Shown: positions 41,983-52,395 of the stretch, piece after piece
How positions within the stretch are numbered: position 1 is the first letter of the stretch
Layout of the letters: every line of letters begins with the position of its first letter
Assembly (NCBI GenBank): GCA_900455155.1
Contig: UGUC01000001.1
Span: 124,001 to 188,000 of the forward strand
Reading direction: 5' to 3'
Length of the DNA: 64,000 nt
Origin: Providencia stuartii
GTDB taxonomy: Bacteria; Pseudomonadota; Gammaproteobacteria; Enterobacterales; Enterobacteriaceae
Notes under the pieces: model-generated
Seen by the model: only the letters and a program-made list of their open reading frames with translations
Databases searched by the model: none
Told to the model about the DNA's origin: nothing
Made by a program: the position numbers and the translations under genes

Positions 41983-44316
41983 ATGAATGAAACTCTAAGC
42001 CAAATAATCGCGGGAGAGCTACAAGTTCAACCGAAACAGGTATTTTCTGCTATCACCTTGTTAGATGAAGGGAATACGGTTCCTTTTATTGCTCGTTATC
42101 GTAAGGAAGTCACAGGAGGCCTTGATGATACTCAGCTTCGCCAATTAGAGAACCGTTTAGGCTATTTACGAGAGTTAAATGAACGCAAGCAAACCATCCT
42201 CAAGTCAATCGAAGAACAAGACAAACTCACTCCCGAACTCGCCGCTGCTATCAATAACACCTTAAATAAAACCGAGCTTGAAGACCTCTACTTGCCCTTT
42301 AAGCCCAAACGCCGCACTCGTGGGCAAATTGCTATCGAAGCAGGCCTAGAGCCGTTAGCAGACACATTGTGGAATGACCCCACTCAATCCCCCGATGATG
42401 TCGCTCAATCCTTTGTCAATGCCGAAAATGGCGTGGCAGATACGAAAGCGGCTCTCGATGGCGCTCGTTATATCTTAATGGAGCGTTTCGCCGAAGATGC
42501 AGCATTATTAGCTAAAGTTCGCGACTATTTACTGAAAAATGCCCATTTGGTTTCCAAAGTTATCGATGGCAAACAAACCGAAGGCGCTAAATTTAGTGAC
42601 TACTTTGATCACCAAGAACCTGTTTCTTCCGTTCCGTCGCATCGCGCATTAGCCATGTTCCGTGGTCGTAATGAAGGTATTTTACAGTTATCACTAAACT
42701 GTGACCCGCAATTTGAAGAGCCACCAAAAGAAAGTTACTGTGAAGAGATCATTACTCGTCACCTTGATGTTCGATTGAATAATGCACCAGCAGACCAATG
42801 GCGTAAAGCGGTTATTAGCTGGACATGGCGCGTCAAAGTATTGCTACATCTCGAAACTGAGATTATGAGCTCACTGCGCGAAAAAGCAGAAGAAGAAGCA
42901 ATCAATGTGTTTGCGCGTAATCTCAGTGACTTATTGATGGCGGCACCAGCCGGTATGCGGGCGACTATGGGGTTAGATCCGGGTCTACGGACAGGGGTGA
43001 AAGTCGCGGTGGTGGATGCGACAGGTAAACTTATCGCAACGGATACTATCTATCCACACACAGGTCAAGCGGCTAAAGCGGCGGCTAGCGTTGCGGCCTT
43101 ATGTCAAAAACACCAAGTCGAGTTAGTCGCTATCGGTAACGGAACGGCTTCAAGAGAGACTGAGCGCTTCTTTGCTGACGTACAAAAACAGTACCCCGAA
43201 GTCACAGCACAGAAAGTGATTGTGAGTGAAGCGGGGGCCTCCGTTTACTCGGCATCAGAGCTGGCCGCTCAAGAGTTCCCTGATCTTGATGTGTCACTGC
43301 GCGGAGCCGTGTCTATCGCACGCCGCTTACAAGACCCCCTCGCCGAATTAGTGAAAATCGACCCGAAATCGATTGGTGTTGGTCAATATCAACACGATGT
43401 GAGCCAAACTCAATTGGCTCGTAAACTCGATGCCGTGGTCGAGGACTGTGTAAACTCTGTCGGCGTTGACTTGAATACCGCTTCTGTTGCCTTGCTAACC
43501 CGCGTTGCAGGTCTAAGCAAAATGATCGCGCAAAACGTGGTAAATTGGCGCGATGAGAATGGCCGTTTTGCAGATAGAAAACAGCTTCTAAAAGTCACTC
43601 GCTTAGGGCCAAAAGCCTTTGAACAGTGTGCGGGCTTCTTACGGATCACCAACGGCGATAACCCACTTGATGCTTCTGGCGTTCACCCAGAGGCTTATCC
43701 CGTTGTTGAAAAGATCCTCGAAACTGTTCGCCAGCCCCTTAAAGAGATTATGGGCAACTCCTCTGTTTTAAATAGCTTAAGCCCTCGCGACTTCACAACA
43801 GAGCAGTTTGGGGTTCCTACTGTTACCGATATTATCAAAGAGCTGGACAAACCGGGCCGCGACCCACGCCCTGAGTTTAAAACGGCGACCTTTGCCGAAG
43901 GCATTGAAACCATGAATGACTTAGTCGCAGGCATGATTTTGGAAGGTTCGGTGACTAACGTCACTAATTTCGGCGCTTTCGTTGATATTGGTGTGCATCA
44001 AGATGGCTTAGTGCATATTTCATCGCTGTCTAACAGCTATGTTGAAGACCCACATAAAGTGGTTAAAGCAGGTGATATCGTTAAAGTAAAAGTGATGGAT
44101 GTTGATATCCCTCGCAAACGTATCGCCTTATCGATGCGCCTTGATGAACAACCCGGCGATACCAATAGCGCCCCACGCCGCCATAATGACCAGCAAGAGA
44201 GAAACTCACGTAAACCGCAATCTGCACAACGTGACATGTCACGGAAAAACCAAGCCGCCACTGGAAACAGTGCGATGAGTGATGCCCTCGCTGCCGCATT
44301 CGGTAAAAAACGCTAA
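41983..44316 (+). CDS. tex: Tex family transcription accessory protein (YhgF)
   Basis: A 777-residue nucleic acid-binding protein. The Tex N-terminal domain has the signature [17 protein letters not shown]. The RNase H-like YqgF domain contains [21 protein letters not shown]. Helix-hairpin-helix motifs follow ([24 protein letters not shown]). The C-terminal S1 domain is [31 protein letters not shown]. The tail after it is low complexity (Arg/Asn/Gln/Ser). Tex homologues affect transcription fidelity and virulence gene expression. Its place upstream of feoABC is the same in E. coli. Confidence 0.96.
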   Translation: MNETLSQIIAGELQVQPKQVFSAITLLDEGNTVPFIARYRKEVTGGLDDTQLRQLENRLGYLRELNERKQTILKSIEEQDKLTPELAAAINNTLNKTELEDLYLPFKPKRRTRGQIAIEAGLEPLADTLWNDPTQSPDDVAQSFVNAENGVADTKAALDGARYILMERFAEDAALLAKVRDYLLKNAHLVSKVIDGKQTEGAKFSDYFDHQEPVSSVPSHRALAMFRGRNEGILQLSLNCDPQFEEPPKESYCEEIITRHLDVRLNNAPADQWRKAVISWTWRVKVLLHLETEIMSSLREKAEEEAINVFARNLSDLLMAAPAGMRATMGLDPGLRTGVKVAVVDATGKLIATDTIYPHTGQAAKAAASVAALCQKHQVELVAIGNGTASRETERFFADVQKQYPEVTAQKVIVSEAGASVYSASELAAQEFPDLDVSLRGAVSIARRLQDPLAELVKIDPKSIGVGQYQHDVSQTQLARKLDAVVEDCVNSVGVDLNTASVALLTRVAGLSKMIAQNVVNWRDENGRFADRKQLLKVTRLGPKAFEQCAGFLRITNGDNPLDASGVHPEAYPVVEKILETVRQPLKEIMGNSSVLNSLSPRDFTTEQFGVPTVTDIIKELDKPGRDPRPEFKTATFAEGIETMNDLVAGMILEGSVTNVTNFGAFVDIGVHQDGLVHISSLSNSYVEDPHKVVKAGDIVKVKVMDVDIPRKRIALSMRLDEQPGDTNSAPRRHNDQQERNSRKPQSAQRDMSRKNQAATGNSAMSDALAAAFGKKR

Positions 44317-44324
44317 TCCCTCAA

Positions 44325-44363
44325 CCTCTACAATCCGATTTCTCTTTGATTGTAGAGGTTTTT
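44325..44363 (+). terminator. Terminator after tex
   Basis: CCTCTACAATC pairs perfectly with GATTGTAGAGG (11 bp) and is followed by TTTTT. Confidence 0.92.
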
Positions 44364-44483
44364 ACTCACGCCCAAGCTATTTCGCCCCGTGAATAATTAA
44401 CAAAACAAATACATTAATCGATTTTAATTTACTCTATAAATTTATTGGGTTTCGCCTTGGTGCGCGGCAAACTCAATGCTTAG

Positions 44484-44497
44484 TTGATCCACATCAA
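44484..44497. promoter_or_regulatory. FNR box upstream of feoA
   Basis: TTGATCCACATCAA matches the FNR consensus TTGATNNNNATCAA at every fixed position. It lies about 170 bases upstream of feoA. Confidence 0.88.
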
Positions 44498-44541
44498 TTA
44501 AATTTGACGAAAAAAGAGGCTAAATATAACGAATAGTTGAT

Positions 44542-44560
44542 GATTATTATTATCATTATT
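44542..44560. promoter_or_regulatory. Fur box upstream of feoA
   Basis: GATTATTATTATCATTATT matches 15 of 19 positions of the Fur consensus GATAATGATAATCATTATC and sits between the FNR box and the gene. Confidence 0.75.
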
Positions 44561-44653
44561 GATTAGATTTTTTTCTGTTTATGCTGACTTTTTACTTGTA
44601 TCTCTCTTAATAACAATCATCAGTATTATTACCTATGACTAATGGAAGGCGAT

Positions 44654-44884
44654 ATGTCACTACTTCCTCAACACAGCTACAAAATACTCGGTTTTTCACC
44701 ACAGATAAGCCCCGCTTACCGACAAAAACTGCTCTCGCTTGGTTTATTACCGGGTTCCATTTTTAAAGTAGTACGTTTTGCTCCTTTAGGAGACCCAATA
44801 CAAATCGAAACGCATCGAGTTAGTCTTGTACTACGAAAAAAAGATCTCGCCTTACTCAACCTTGATGAAGCCACGCCGACTTAA
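44654..44884 (+). CDS. feoA: Ferrous iron transport protein FeoA
   Basis: A 76-residue SH3-fold cytoplasmic protein needed for FeoB function. Seen: [44 protein letters not shown], the FeoA core. I choose the ATG at 44654 because GGAAGG lies at the right distance; the ATG at 44642 contains that ribosome site. First gene of feoABC, 56 bases before feoB. Confidence 0.93.
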   Translation: MSLLPQHSYKILGFSPQISPAYRQKLLSLGLLPGSIFKVVRFAPLGDPIQIETHRVSLVLRKKDLALLNLDEATPT

Positions 44885-44940
44885 TATCAGGTGTTGTTAT
44901 ACCACGTTACTATTTTGTATTTTTATTATCGGTAAACACT

Positions 44941-47259
44941 ATGAAACCATTAACCATCGGCCTCATTGGCAATCCAAATGCAGGTAAGACAACGCTATTT
45001 AACCAATTAACTGGCTCTCGCCAACGGGTTGGTAACTGGGCTGGTGTCACCGTCGAAAGGAAAGTTGGGCGTTTTAATACGGCTGAGCATCATATTGAAT
45101 TAGTTGACTTGCCCGGTACTTATTCGCTAACCACCATTTCAGAACAGACATCTCTCGATGAGCAAATCGCCTGCTATTTTATTTTAAGCGGCGAAGCCGA
45201 TATGCTGATTAACGTCGTCGATGCCTCTAATTTAGAGCGCAACCTCTACCTCACTTTGCAATTAGTGGAGTTGGGAGTACCTTGCATCATCGCACTTAAT
45301 ATGTTGGATATTGCACAAAGCCAACACATTGAGATTGATGTTGAAAAACTGCAACAGCAGTTGGGTTGCCCTGTCATTCCGTTGGTTTCAACCCGTGCTA
45401 CAGGGATTGATAAACTCAAACAAGCGATTGATAAACACCCTCAGAACAATATGACGGCGCTGGTTGAATATCCGGCGGCCTTATTACAAGAGGTGGATTC
45501 ACTCTCTGAGCAGATCTCGGCGCAGCAATTTAGTCAGCAACAACGTCGTTGGTTAGCATTGCAGATACTCGAAGGCGATATTTATAGCCGCCAGCGCGCG
45601 AATATTACAGAAGCGCAATTGCAGGCAACTCAACAGCACTTAAAAGCTAGCTTAAATGAAGAGCCTGAACTGTTAATTGCCGATGCCCGCTACCAATCCA
45701 TTGCTGCGATTTGTGAGAAATCCATCAATAACAGTGCCGCGGAACCCAACAAATTAACGCAATCCCTTGATAGACTCATCCTTAACCGCTGGCTTGGCGT
45801 TCCGATTTTTTTATTTGTCATGTACTTAATGTTCGTCTTGGCAATTAATATTGGTGGCGCTTTGCAGCCGTTCTTTGAAGGTGCCTCAGAAGCCATCTTT
45901 ATCCATGGTATTCAGTGGGTAGGGGCGTATTTCAGTTTCCCTGATTGGCTCACCGTCTTCCTTGCACAAGGTATTGGTGGCGGTATCAATACCGTACTCC
46001 CTCTCGTACCGCAAATTGGTATGATGTACCTGTTTTTATCTGTCTTAGAAGACTCGGGCTATATGGCACGAGCCGCCTTTGTGATGGATAGATTAATGCA
46101 GGCCTTGGGCTTACCGGGTAAATCCTTCGTGCCATTAATTGTGGGTTTTGGTTGTAATGTTCCCGCCATTATGGGCGCACGTACGTTGGATGCACCTCGT
46201 GAGCGCCTCATTACCGTATTAATGGCTCCATTTATGTCTTGTGGTGCACGGCTCGCTATCTTCGCGGTATTCGCCTCCGCGTTTTTTGGGAAAAGTGGCG
46301 CAAGTATTGTTTTTTCACTCTATATCCTCGGAATTGTTGTCGCTATCTTAACGGGTTTGCTACTCAAACATACCTTAATGCGTGGTGAAGCCTCTCCTTT
46401 TGTGATGGAACTCCCGGTGTATCATGTGCCCCACCTAAAAACACTGTTGATCCAAACTTGGCAGCGCCTAAAAGGCTTTGTGATCCGTGCGGGTAAAGTT
46501 ATCGTGGTTGCCAGTATGTTTATCGGCGCTTTAAATAGTTTTTCCCTTTCAGGAAAACCTGTCGATAATATTAATGACTCCGCTCTTGCTTCCGTCAGTA
46601 AAGTGATTACCCCTGTTTTACAGCCTATCGGAGTGCATACCGATAACTGGCAAGCCACTGTTGGTTTGATTACTGGTGCGATGGCAAAAGAAGTTGTTGT
46701 AGGAACATTAAACACCCTCTACACCGCGGAAAATATCACAGCCGAGCCATTCGATGCCCAATCCTTTGATTTACTCGATGAGTTGGGGGATGCAGTCGCA
46801 GAAACTTGGGATAGTTTGAAAGAGACCTTTACCCTAAGTGCACTTTCTAATCCAATCGAGGCAAGTAAAGGCGATGGTGAAATGGCTTCTGGATCCATGG
46901 GCACCATGGCAGCCAAATTTGGTTCCGATATTGCCGCATACAGCTACCTTATTTTTGTCTTGCTGTATGTCCCTTGTGTTTCGGTCATGGGGGCTATCGC
47001 TCGTGAAACCAATAAAAGCTGGATGGCATTCTCCATTTTATGGGGGCTGAATGTGGCTTATAGCCTTGCGGCTCTGTTCTACCAAGCTGCAACTTTTAGC
47101 CAGCACCCGCAAAGCAGCTTAATTATTATTGTTGCAGTTATCATATTTAATCTTGTGCTGTTTACCTTATTGCGCCGAGCACGGAGCAGAGTAACACTGA
47201 ATCTGGCAAATCAAACCGCCAAATCCTGTTCCGACTGCTCAGGCAAGGCCTGCCACTAA
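44941..47259 (+). CDS. feoB: Ferrous iron transporter FeoB
   Basis: A 772-residue inner-membrane Fe2+ transporter. The N-terminal G domain shows GNPNAGKTTLFNQLTGS (G1), VGNWAGVTVE (G2), DLPGTY (G3) and NMLD (G4). A GDI-like helical region spans about 175-270. The membrane domain has two Gate motifs, with VPLIVGFGCNVPAIMGARTL in the first and the PCVSVMGAI segment in the second. The C-terminal cytoplasmic end is Cys-containing (SCSDCSGKACH). feoC follows after 12 bases. Confidence 0.97.
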   Translation: MKPLTIGLIGNPNAGKTTLFNQLTGSRQRVGNWAGVTVERKVGRFNTAEHHIELVDLPGTYSLTTISEQTSLDEQIACYFILSGEADMLINVVDASNLERNLYLTLQLVELGVPCIIALNMLDIAQSQHIEIDVEKLQQQLGCPVIPLVSTRATGIDKLKQAIDKHPQNNMTALVEYPAALLQEVDSLSEQISAQQFSQQQRRWLALQILEGDIYSRQRANITEAQLQATQQHLKASLNEEPELLIADARYQSIAAICEKSINNSAAEPNKLTQSLDRLILNRWLGVPIFLFVMYLMFVLAINIGGALQPFFEGASEAIFIHGIQWVGAYFSFPDWLTVFLAQGIGGGINTVLPLVPQIGMMYLFLSVLEDSGYMARAAFVMDRLMQALGLPGKSFVPLIVGFGCNVPAIMGARTLDAPRERLITVLMAPFMSCGARLAIFAVFASAFFGKSGASIVFSLYILGIVVAILTGLLLKHTLMRGEASPFVMELPVYHVPHLKTLLIQTWQRLKGFVIRAGKVIVVASMFIGALNSFSLSGKPVDNINDSALASVSKVITPVLQPIGVHTDNWQATVGLITGAMAKEVVVGTLNTLYTAENITAEPFDAQSFDLLDELGDAVAETWDSLKETFTLSALSNPIEASKGDGEMASGSMGTMAAKFGSDIAAYSYLIFVLLYVPCVSVMGAIARETNKSWMAFSILWGLNVAYSLAALFYQAATFSQHPQSSLIIIVAVIIFNLVLFTLLRRARSRVTLNLANQTAKSCSDCSGKACH

Positions 47260-47271
47260 CGGGGAATAACG

Positions 47272-47523
47272 ATGGTCAGCTTGTTACAAATCAGGGATTT
47301 CATTGCACTGTATGGGCAAGCTGACCTCGACTTACTCAGCCAACGACTCCATGCCCCTAAATCACTTATCCAAGCGATGCTCGATAAATTAGTCGCAATG
47401 AACAAAATCGAAAAAGTCGATATAACAGCCTGTTTAACCGGAACAAGCTGTAAAGGATGCCCCGAAAGCAGTAATTGCTCACACCCTTTATATAAAATAA
47501 AGTCACCCCCGCTCTGTGAGTGA
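47272..47523 (+). CDS. feoC: FeoC regulator of ferrous iron transport
   Basis: An 83-residue winged-helix protein. The N-terminal helices (LLQIRDFIALYGQADLDLLSQRLH) match E. coli FeoC (78 residues), and the wing carries clustered cysteines CLTGTSCKGCPESSNC, which bind an oxygen-sensitive Fe-S cluster in Klebsiella. FeoC protects FeoB from proteolysis in some species. Completes the feo operon; a weak hairpin overlaps its stop. Confidence 0.9.
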   Translation: MVSLLQIRDFIALYGQADLDLLSQRLHAPKSLIQAMLDKLVAMNKIEKVDITACLTGTSCKGCPESSNCSHPLYKIKSPPLCE

Positions 47524-47617
47524 CTTACGCGACCTCGACAATGTCTCTTTTTTAAAGTTTTAATCAAATTACTCACTAAAATACATGACTTCATTCAGGT
47601 TAAAAGAGGAAGTATGT

Positions 47618-48907
47618 ATGACAAGATTTGATAAAAGCCTATTTTTAAATAATACGCTTAATTACCTTCGTCAATTCGGCTATCAAGCAATCCCATCAGA
47701 AGTGAAATATAATTTAACCAAAGGCCTTACCGCTTATTTCCTCGTTACCTCAGTGAAAAATAGTGGTAACAGTTACATCAGCTTGTTATCGCGAGCGCAA
47801 GATTATCTTAATCGTACTCACTTAACTTCAAATAAAACCGATATCTCCCATGAATTACTCACAACAAGTATCAAAAAAGTACTTGATATCCAAAAACCCT
47901 TAGATGTGATTAAAACGCTATCAAGACTATCATGCCAGCTCTAGCAAAATTGATCGCCGAGGTTTAGGCGTCAAACAATCACTCGCAACCCACCGAAAAG
48001 CAGATGTTGAAAGCAGCCAACATTTCAAAAAATATAGTGACAGCGTTCATCAATTAGCTGAACAATATTTTAATGCACTGAAAAATAAAGCACTTAAAAA
48101 CGTTGATGAGCTCGCCCCCTCATTAAATAAGGTTTTATTTAAAAAATTACTCAGCAGATACCCCAATAATTTATCAAAACTCATTACCAAATCCGATAAA
48201 AGCCTAATAGAGGCCTGCTTTAATACCGCTGCGGAACAAATGCGTTGCCCCAAGTTAAAGCAATATGACCAATTTATGGCAAAAAATGGATTTATCACAG
48301 CGAGTGAAACTGAGCTTAGCTATTTTTTTCAAATAAAAACGCCTGTTGAAATTAAACTAGGGCTACGTGAAGACGCCCGGCAGGCTGAAACAGGCAATAA
48401 AGAGACAGGGATACAAATTTTTGCCGGTAAAGATACATTAGCGGCCTATATCCGTAAAAATCCAGCGGATGATGTCACAACTTTCACCCTCTTTGACCCT
48501 AATGTCGGTGTTGAAAAATTCTATAGTATTGACGCCTTTCTCACGACGCTGATTAGCAAAGCTAAGGCTTATAACCTTAAAAATGACTATTCTGACAAAA
48601 CATTGAAATACAAAAAAGTTTTATTACCACCGACCACCCACAGCCGACCAAGAACAAACGGCAACCCATCGTGCAAACCTTTTTGCGCCGTCCGCGCCAC
48701 CACTCCCTTTTGAGCCTTCCGCCCCACCCGAGGCGTTGATGGCAGAAGACACGGTTGACTCTACCAGCTCTGCCGTTCCTCCATCTTATGGCGAACTATT
48801 TCTAGGGGATAAATCCCCTTTAGCGCTCCATGACGCACATCTTTCTGGGCAACACAACGCACCAGCTCCCCCCTTATGCCCTATTTTCGCCTACCCAGCA
48901 ACGTTAG
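47618..48907 (+). pseudogene. Unrecognised protein with FDPN motif and proline-rich PPxY tail (frame broken, probably three times)
   Basis: I do not recognise this protein. The start is the ATG at 47618, with AGAGGA 7 bases upstream. After three one-base corrections it is about 428 residues: AAAA at 47912-47915 to AAA, CCC at 48638-48640 to CC, and six Cs at 48868-48873 to five. The first about 250 residues are mainly helical and Lys/Asn-rich. Next comes IFAGKDTLAAYIRK...TFTLFDPNVGVEKFYS (FDPN at 48492-48503), which recalls the last strand-Asp motif of YopT-like C58 cysteine proteases, though I find no clear catalytic Cys/His pair. The tail is proline-rich (LFAPSAPPLPFEPSAPPEA) with PPSY at 48778-48789 and an ending APPYALFSPTQQR. 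No signal peptide. It replaces the gene found between feoC and bioH in E. coli. Confidence 0.65.
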
Positions 48908-48920
48908 TTTTATCATTTTA

Positions 48921-48943
48921 CTCAGTGGCTTATTGCCACTGAG
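48921..48943. terminator. Hairpin between the PPxY protein gene and bioH
   Basis: CTCAGTGGC and GCCACTGAG form a 9-bp stem around TTATT. Its place just after 48907 supports the corrected stop rather than a reading frame running through it to 48942. Confidence 0.65.
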
Positions 48944-48951
48944 CTAATAGG

Positions 48952-49731
48952 TCACTCTTCCAATCGTGCCAGAAAGTCCAGTAAATATTCACAAAATTCA
49001 TCTGGATGGGAAATGAAGGGTGCATGGGCGCTATGGCGCATCACAACAGAAGGTGAATTAGGATAACGTTCATCAAGTAATGTCGCGACTTTACGTGGCA
49101 CCAAACCATCTAAGTAACCATAAAGACGTAAAAATGGCACGGTGAGAGCTTTAAGCTCCTCACGTAAATCTGTAATACGTAAAATTTCTAGCCCTGCATT
49201 TAGAATTTCCACTTTTGGCATAGGCTGCTCGAGCACCACAGATTTTAGCAATTTAGCATCTTGACGAGCGCTTTCAGTGCCTAACGTTTGCAATGCTAAA
49301 AAACGTTCGACTGTGCGCTGAAAATCTGTCGATAGTTGCTGTTCAAACCCAAGTAGCACCGTTGATTTTATCCCTGGCCAGCTCCCCTCATGGGCTTGAA
49401 AACAAGGTGATGAAGCGACCGTAATCAATCCTTTTACCTGCTGAGGATGGCTAAGTGCAATATGACTGGCGATTAATCCCCCCAGTGACCACCCGAGCCA
49501 AATAGCCTCTTTAGGCGCCTGTTGCCATAAAGTATCAGCCATCGCGGCTAAATTCATCGCATCAAACCCTTGGCTACGACCATAGCCAGGCATGTCAACT
49601 AAATGCAAACGAAAATGCGGTGAGATTCGCGGAATAATGGAACGCCACACTTCGGCATTCAGCCCCCATCCGTGCAGCAACACAAGATCTTGAGAACCTT
49701 CACCGATTGTCTCCCAGTACAACTGCGTCAT
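48952..49731 (-). CDS. bioH: Pimeloyl-ACP methyl ester carboxylesterase BioH
   Basis: Alpha/beta hydrolase, 259 residues from the ATG at 49731 ([10 protein letters not shown]), closing the pimeloyl branch of biotin synthesis by removing the methyl ester. Oxyanion loop [12 protein letters not shown], nucleophile elbow GWSLGG (Ser near 81), and the late catalytic His in [13 protein letters not shown] start at 49752 is possible but lacks family support. Divergent from gntX with only 33 bases between starts, as in E. coli. Confidence 0.93.
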   Translation of the reverse strand: MTQLYWETIGEGSQDLVLLHGWGLNAEVWRSIIPRISPHFRLHLVDMPGYGRSQGFDAMNLAAMADTLWQQAPKEAIWLGWSLGGLIASHIALSHPQQVKGLITVASSPCFQAHEGSWPGIKSTVLLGFEQQLSTDFQRTVERFLALQTLGTESARQDAKLLKSVVLEQPMPKVEILNAGLEILRITDLREELKALTVPFLRLYGYLDGLVPRKVATLLDERYPNSPSVVMRHSAHAPFISHPDEFCEYLLDFLARLEE

Positions 49732-49764
49732 GGTTACACTCTCTTTTTTCACAGGAATATGCTT

Positions 49765-50448
49765 ATGCTAACAATGCAAGGTGCCTGTTGGCTATGCCAG
49801 CAGCCATTAAAATTAGTGGATCACGGGATTTGTGCGTTCTGCATAAAGCGCATCCCAACCATGTCAAATGTCTGCCATCGGTGCGCACTACCAGCCGAAC
49901 AAGGCCACATCCTATGTGGTCGCTGCTTAATTCAGCCGCCTGCGTGGCATCGGTTAATCGCTGTTAGCCCCTATCAAGCCCCTTTACGTAAATTAATCCA
50001 TCGTTATAAGTTTAACCCACAGCCTCAATTAGCTTTCACGCTTGCTAAAGTGTACGCATTACATTGGCTTAATGGTTATCGCCAGCAGCTTTGGCCTAAG
50101 CCTGATAGGCTTTTGACAATCCCTTCACACCCTAAGCGGCTATGGTTACGTGAATTTGACCACATTGCTTTTATCGGTGAATATTTAGCCAAGTGGTTAA
50201 ATATTGCCTATTCACGAAATTCATTATTGCGCACTCGTGATACACTGGCTCAGATAACATTAAAACGTAAACACCGCCACAGCAATCTTAATGGCGCATT
50301 TACCCTAACAACCCCTGTCATAGGGCAGCACGTCGCTATTTTTGATGATGTGCTGACGACAGGCGCGACGATGCAAGCCGCGGCACAATTGCTGATTTGT
50401 GCGGGTGTAGAGACAGTACAGGCTTGGTCACTCTGTCGCACCTTGTAG
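49765..50448 (+). CDS. gntX: GntX/ComF-type phosphoribosyltransferase-like protein
   Basis: A 227-residue protein, the E. coli YhgH/GntX length. N-terminal zinc-finger cysteines [16 protein letters not shown] and CGRC (residues about 9-55) are followed by a phosphoribosyltransferase fold with the PRPP loop [15 protein letters not shown] near 190-204. ComF relatives act in DNA uptake; GntX is needed for growth on extracellular DNA in E. coli. Start at 49765 ([11 protein letters not shown]) with AGGA upstream. nfuA follows on the same strand. Confidence 0.9.
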   Translation: MLTMQGACWLCQQPLKLVDHGICAFCIKRIPTMSNVCHRCALPAEQGHILCGRCLIQPPAWHRLIAVSPYQAPLRKLIHRYKFNPQPQLAFTLAKVYALHWLNGYRQQLWPKPDRLLTIPSHPKRLWLREFDHIAFIGEYLAKWLNIAYSRNSLLRTRDTLAQITLKRKHRHSNLNGAFTLTTPVIGQHVAIFDDVLTTGATMQAAAQLLICAGVETVQAWSLCRTL

Positions 50449-50511
50449 GAATGGGGCAAATGGGCGTATTATAACCAACTAAAGCGGTCAACTATTATTG
50501 AGCAAATGATT

Positions 50512-51090
50512 ATGATTAATATTACTGAAGCAGCACAGGCTCATTTTGCCAAATTACTGGAAAACCAAGAGCCAGGCACCCAAATTCGCGTGTTTGTCAT
50601 CAACCCAGGCACACCTTCTGCTGAATGTGGCGTTTCCTACTGCCCACCGGACGCTGTTGAAGCAACAGACCAAGAATTGAAATTTGAGCGCCTATCCGCT
50701 TATGTTGATGAGATCAGCGCACCATTCTTAGAAGACGCAGAAATTGATTTCGTGACAGATCAGTTGGGTTCACAACTGACGCTCAAAGCGCCTAACGCAA
50801 AAATGCGCAAAGTCTCTGATGACGCACCTCTTATCGAACGTGTTGAGTATGTTTTACAATCACAAATTAACCCACAACTTGCAAGCCATGGCGGTCGTGT
50901 CTCACTGATGGAGATCACTGATGACGGCTTTGCTATTTTACAGTTTGGTGGCGGTTGTAACGGCTGTTCAATGGTCGATGTCACATTAAAAGAAGGGATT
51001 GAAAAAGAACTTCTCAAAATGTTTGAAGGCGAGCTAAAAGGTGTTAAAGATCTTACTGAGCACCAACGTGGTGAGCATTCGTTCTACTAA
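50512..51090 (+). CDS. nfuA: Fe-S biogenesis protein NfuA
   Basis: A 192-residue iron-sulfur carrier. The N-terminal degenerate A-type domain ([17 protein letters not shown]) targets apo-proteins. The C-terminal Nfu domain has the cluster-binding CxxC in [21 protein letters not shown] (near 149-152). Almost identical in plan to E. coli NfuA (191). The ATG at 50512 fits the family N-terminus; 50506 is in frame too. Important under oxidative stress and iron limitation. Confidence 0.96.
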   Translation: MINITEAAQAHFAKLLENQEPGTQIRVFVINPGTPSAECGVSYCPPDAVEATDQELKFERLSAYVDEISAPFLEDAEIDFVTDQLGSQLTLKAPNAKMRKVSDDAPLIERVEYVLQSQINPQLASHGGRVSLMEITDDGFAILQFGGGCNGCSMVDVTLKEGIEKELLKMFEGELKGVKDLTEHQRGEHSFY

Positions 51091-51113
51091 TTGTTCACCT
51101 AAACTTGCTAATC

Positions 51114-51150
51114 TGACGGCGCCCGTATCTTATTGCGGGTGTCTTTTATT
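51114..51150 (+). terminator. Terminator after nfuA
   Basis: A GCGCCCG/CGGGTGTC stem over an AT-rich loop is followed by TTTTATT, 24 bases after the nfuA stop. Confidence 0.65.
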
Positions 51151-51179
51151 ATTTCATCACCTTTATAATTCGGTATTTT

Positions 51180-51503
51180 ATGGAACAATTTGAGACGCTA
51201 ACGCCTGCACAGGCATACCAACATTGGGTTGATGGCACCGCGATATTAGTGGATGTTCGTGACCCACAAAGCTTCCGTGCGGGGCACGCAAGTGGCGCCT
51301 ATCATTTGACCAATGAAACACTGAGCGCATTTTTAGCACAAACAGACTATGAGCAGACCATCATGGTGATGTGTTATCACGGTCATAGCAGCCAAGGAGC
51401 TGCACAGTACTTAATTAATATTGGCTTCGAATCCGTCTACAGTATCAATGGTGGCTTTGAGGCTTGGTTGAGGGAATATCCACAAGCCGTTACGGCTCTC
51501 TAA
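51180..51503 (+). CDS. glpE: Thiosulfate sulfurtransferase GlpE
   Basis: Single-domain rhodanese, 107 residues (E. coli 108). The start of the fold is [20 protein letters not shown] and the active-site loop is [13 protein letters not shown] with the catalytic Cys near 65. It moves sulfane sulfur from thiosulfate to thiol acceptors. First gene of glpEGR. Confidence 0.94.
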   Translation: MEQFETLTPAQAYQHWVDGTAILVDVRDPQSFRAGHASGAYHLTNETLSAFLAQTDYEQTIMVMCYHGHSSQGAAQYLINIGFESVYSINGGFEAWLREYPQAVTAL

Positions 51504-51519
51504 GCGAGAAAATCCATTC

Positions 51520-52365
51520 ATGATCCATGTTGTTTCATTCACAAATCCCAGAATGGCTCAGGCTTTTGTCGATTATATGGCAAGCCAACATATCGAATTA
51601 AAAGTCCATCCTGTTCCAGAGCAGCAGCAAATAGAGCTTTGGCTTCAAGATGAGCAATATCTCGCAAAAGTACAGCAAGAGCTTAACCTTTTTTTGCAAG
51701 ATCCATCAAACCCCCGTTATACCGAAGCAAGCTGGAAAATAGGTAACACCCAAACCGCGTTTAAATATCGCAACACTTTGACCTTGGCTAATCTCAAAGC
51801 ACAATCAGGTCCTTTAACCATCGCCGTCATACTGATCTGTGCTGGCGTTTATTTTTGGTTAGCCATAACCCAGCACCTTGATGTGCTACGTTATCTTGCA
51901 TGGCCACGGGAAGGGCAGCAATTTGAACTTTGGCGGTGGTTTAGCCCTGCATTCGTTCAATTTTCCCTATCTCAGCTCATTTTTAACCTCGTTTTGTGGT
52001 GGTATTTAGCTAGCCAAGTTGAACGTAGGCTAGGTTCCGGTAAATTACTAACGATCTTTTTAGTATCTGCCTTATTCTGTAATTGGGGGCAATCGCTGTA
52101 TAGTGCATCTAATTTTGGTGGACTATCTGGGGTTGTCTACGCGCTGATCAGCTACGTTTGGCTAATGGGTGAACGTCAACCCGAAAAAGAGGTCAGTGCT
52201 CCGAGAGGGTTAATCATTCTAGTTGTTGTTTGGCTCGTGTTAGGTAACTTAGAAATTTTAGGTCCTGATATCGCAAATGCCTCACATATATCGGGGTTAA
52301 TTATCGGATTATTGATGGGAATATGGGATAATCGACATACTTTTACATCCCATCGCTCCAGATAG
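51520..52365 (+). CDS. glpG: Rhomboid intramembrane protease GlpG
   Basis: A 281-residue membrane serine protease. The cytoplasmic domain is residues 1-90. Six transmembrane helices follow, with the catalytic Ser in GGLSGVVYALISY (GxSG) and the catalytic His in NASHISGLIIGLLMG, plus the WR-type segment RWFSPAFVQFSLSQLIFNL in L1/TM2. Family and dyad are clear. 16 bases after glpE and 30 before glpR. Confidence 0.96.
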   Translation: MIHVVSFTNPRMAQAFVDYMASQHIELKVHPVPEQQQIELWLQDEQYLAKVQQELNLFLQDPSNPRYTEASWKIGNTQTAFKYRNTLTLANLKAQSGPLTIAVILICAGVYFWLAITQHLDVLRYLAWPREGQQFELWRWFSPAFVQFSLSQLIFNLVLWWYLASQVERRLGSGKLLTIFLVSALFCNWGQSLYSASNFGGLSGVVYALISYVWLMGERQPEKEVSAPRGLIILVVVWLVLGNLEILGPDIANASHISGLIIGLLMGIWDNRHTFTSHRSR

Positions 52366-52395
52366 AACATACATATTTAGTTAGAGGCTAACACC

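Larger units (their letters stand above)
44317..44653. promoter_or_regulatory. feoA control region
   Basis: No gene is seen in these 337 bases. They contain the tex terminator, a perfect FNR box and a Fur box, in that order, before the feoA ribosome site GGAAGG. This fits induction of ferrous iron uptake by anaerobiosis and iron shortage. Confidence 0.8.

Noticed and set aside
48736..48942. Separate small gene after the PPxY protein
   Set aside because: It is in the frame expected for the C-terminal part of the 47618-48907 gene after a one-base correction, continues its proline-rich composition, has no ribosome site, and its literal end runs through a hairpin.
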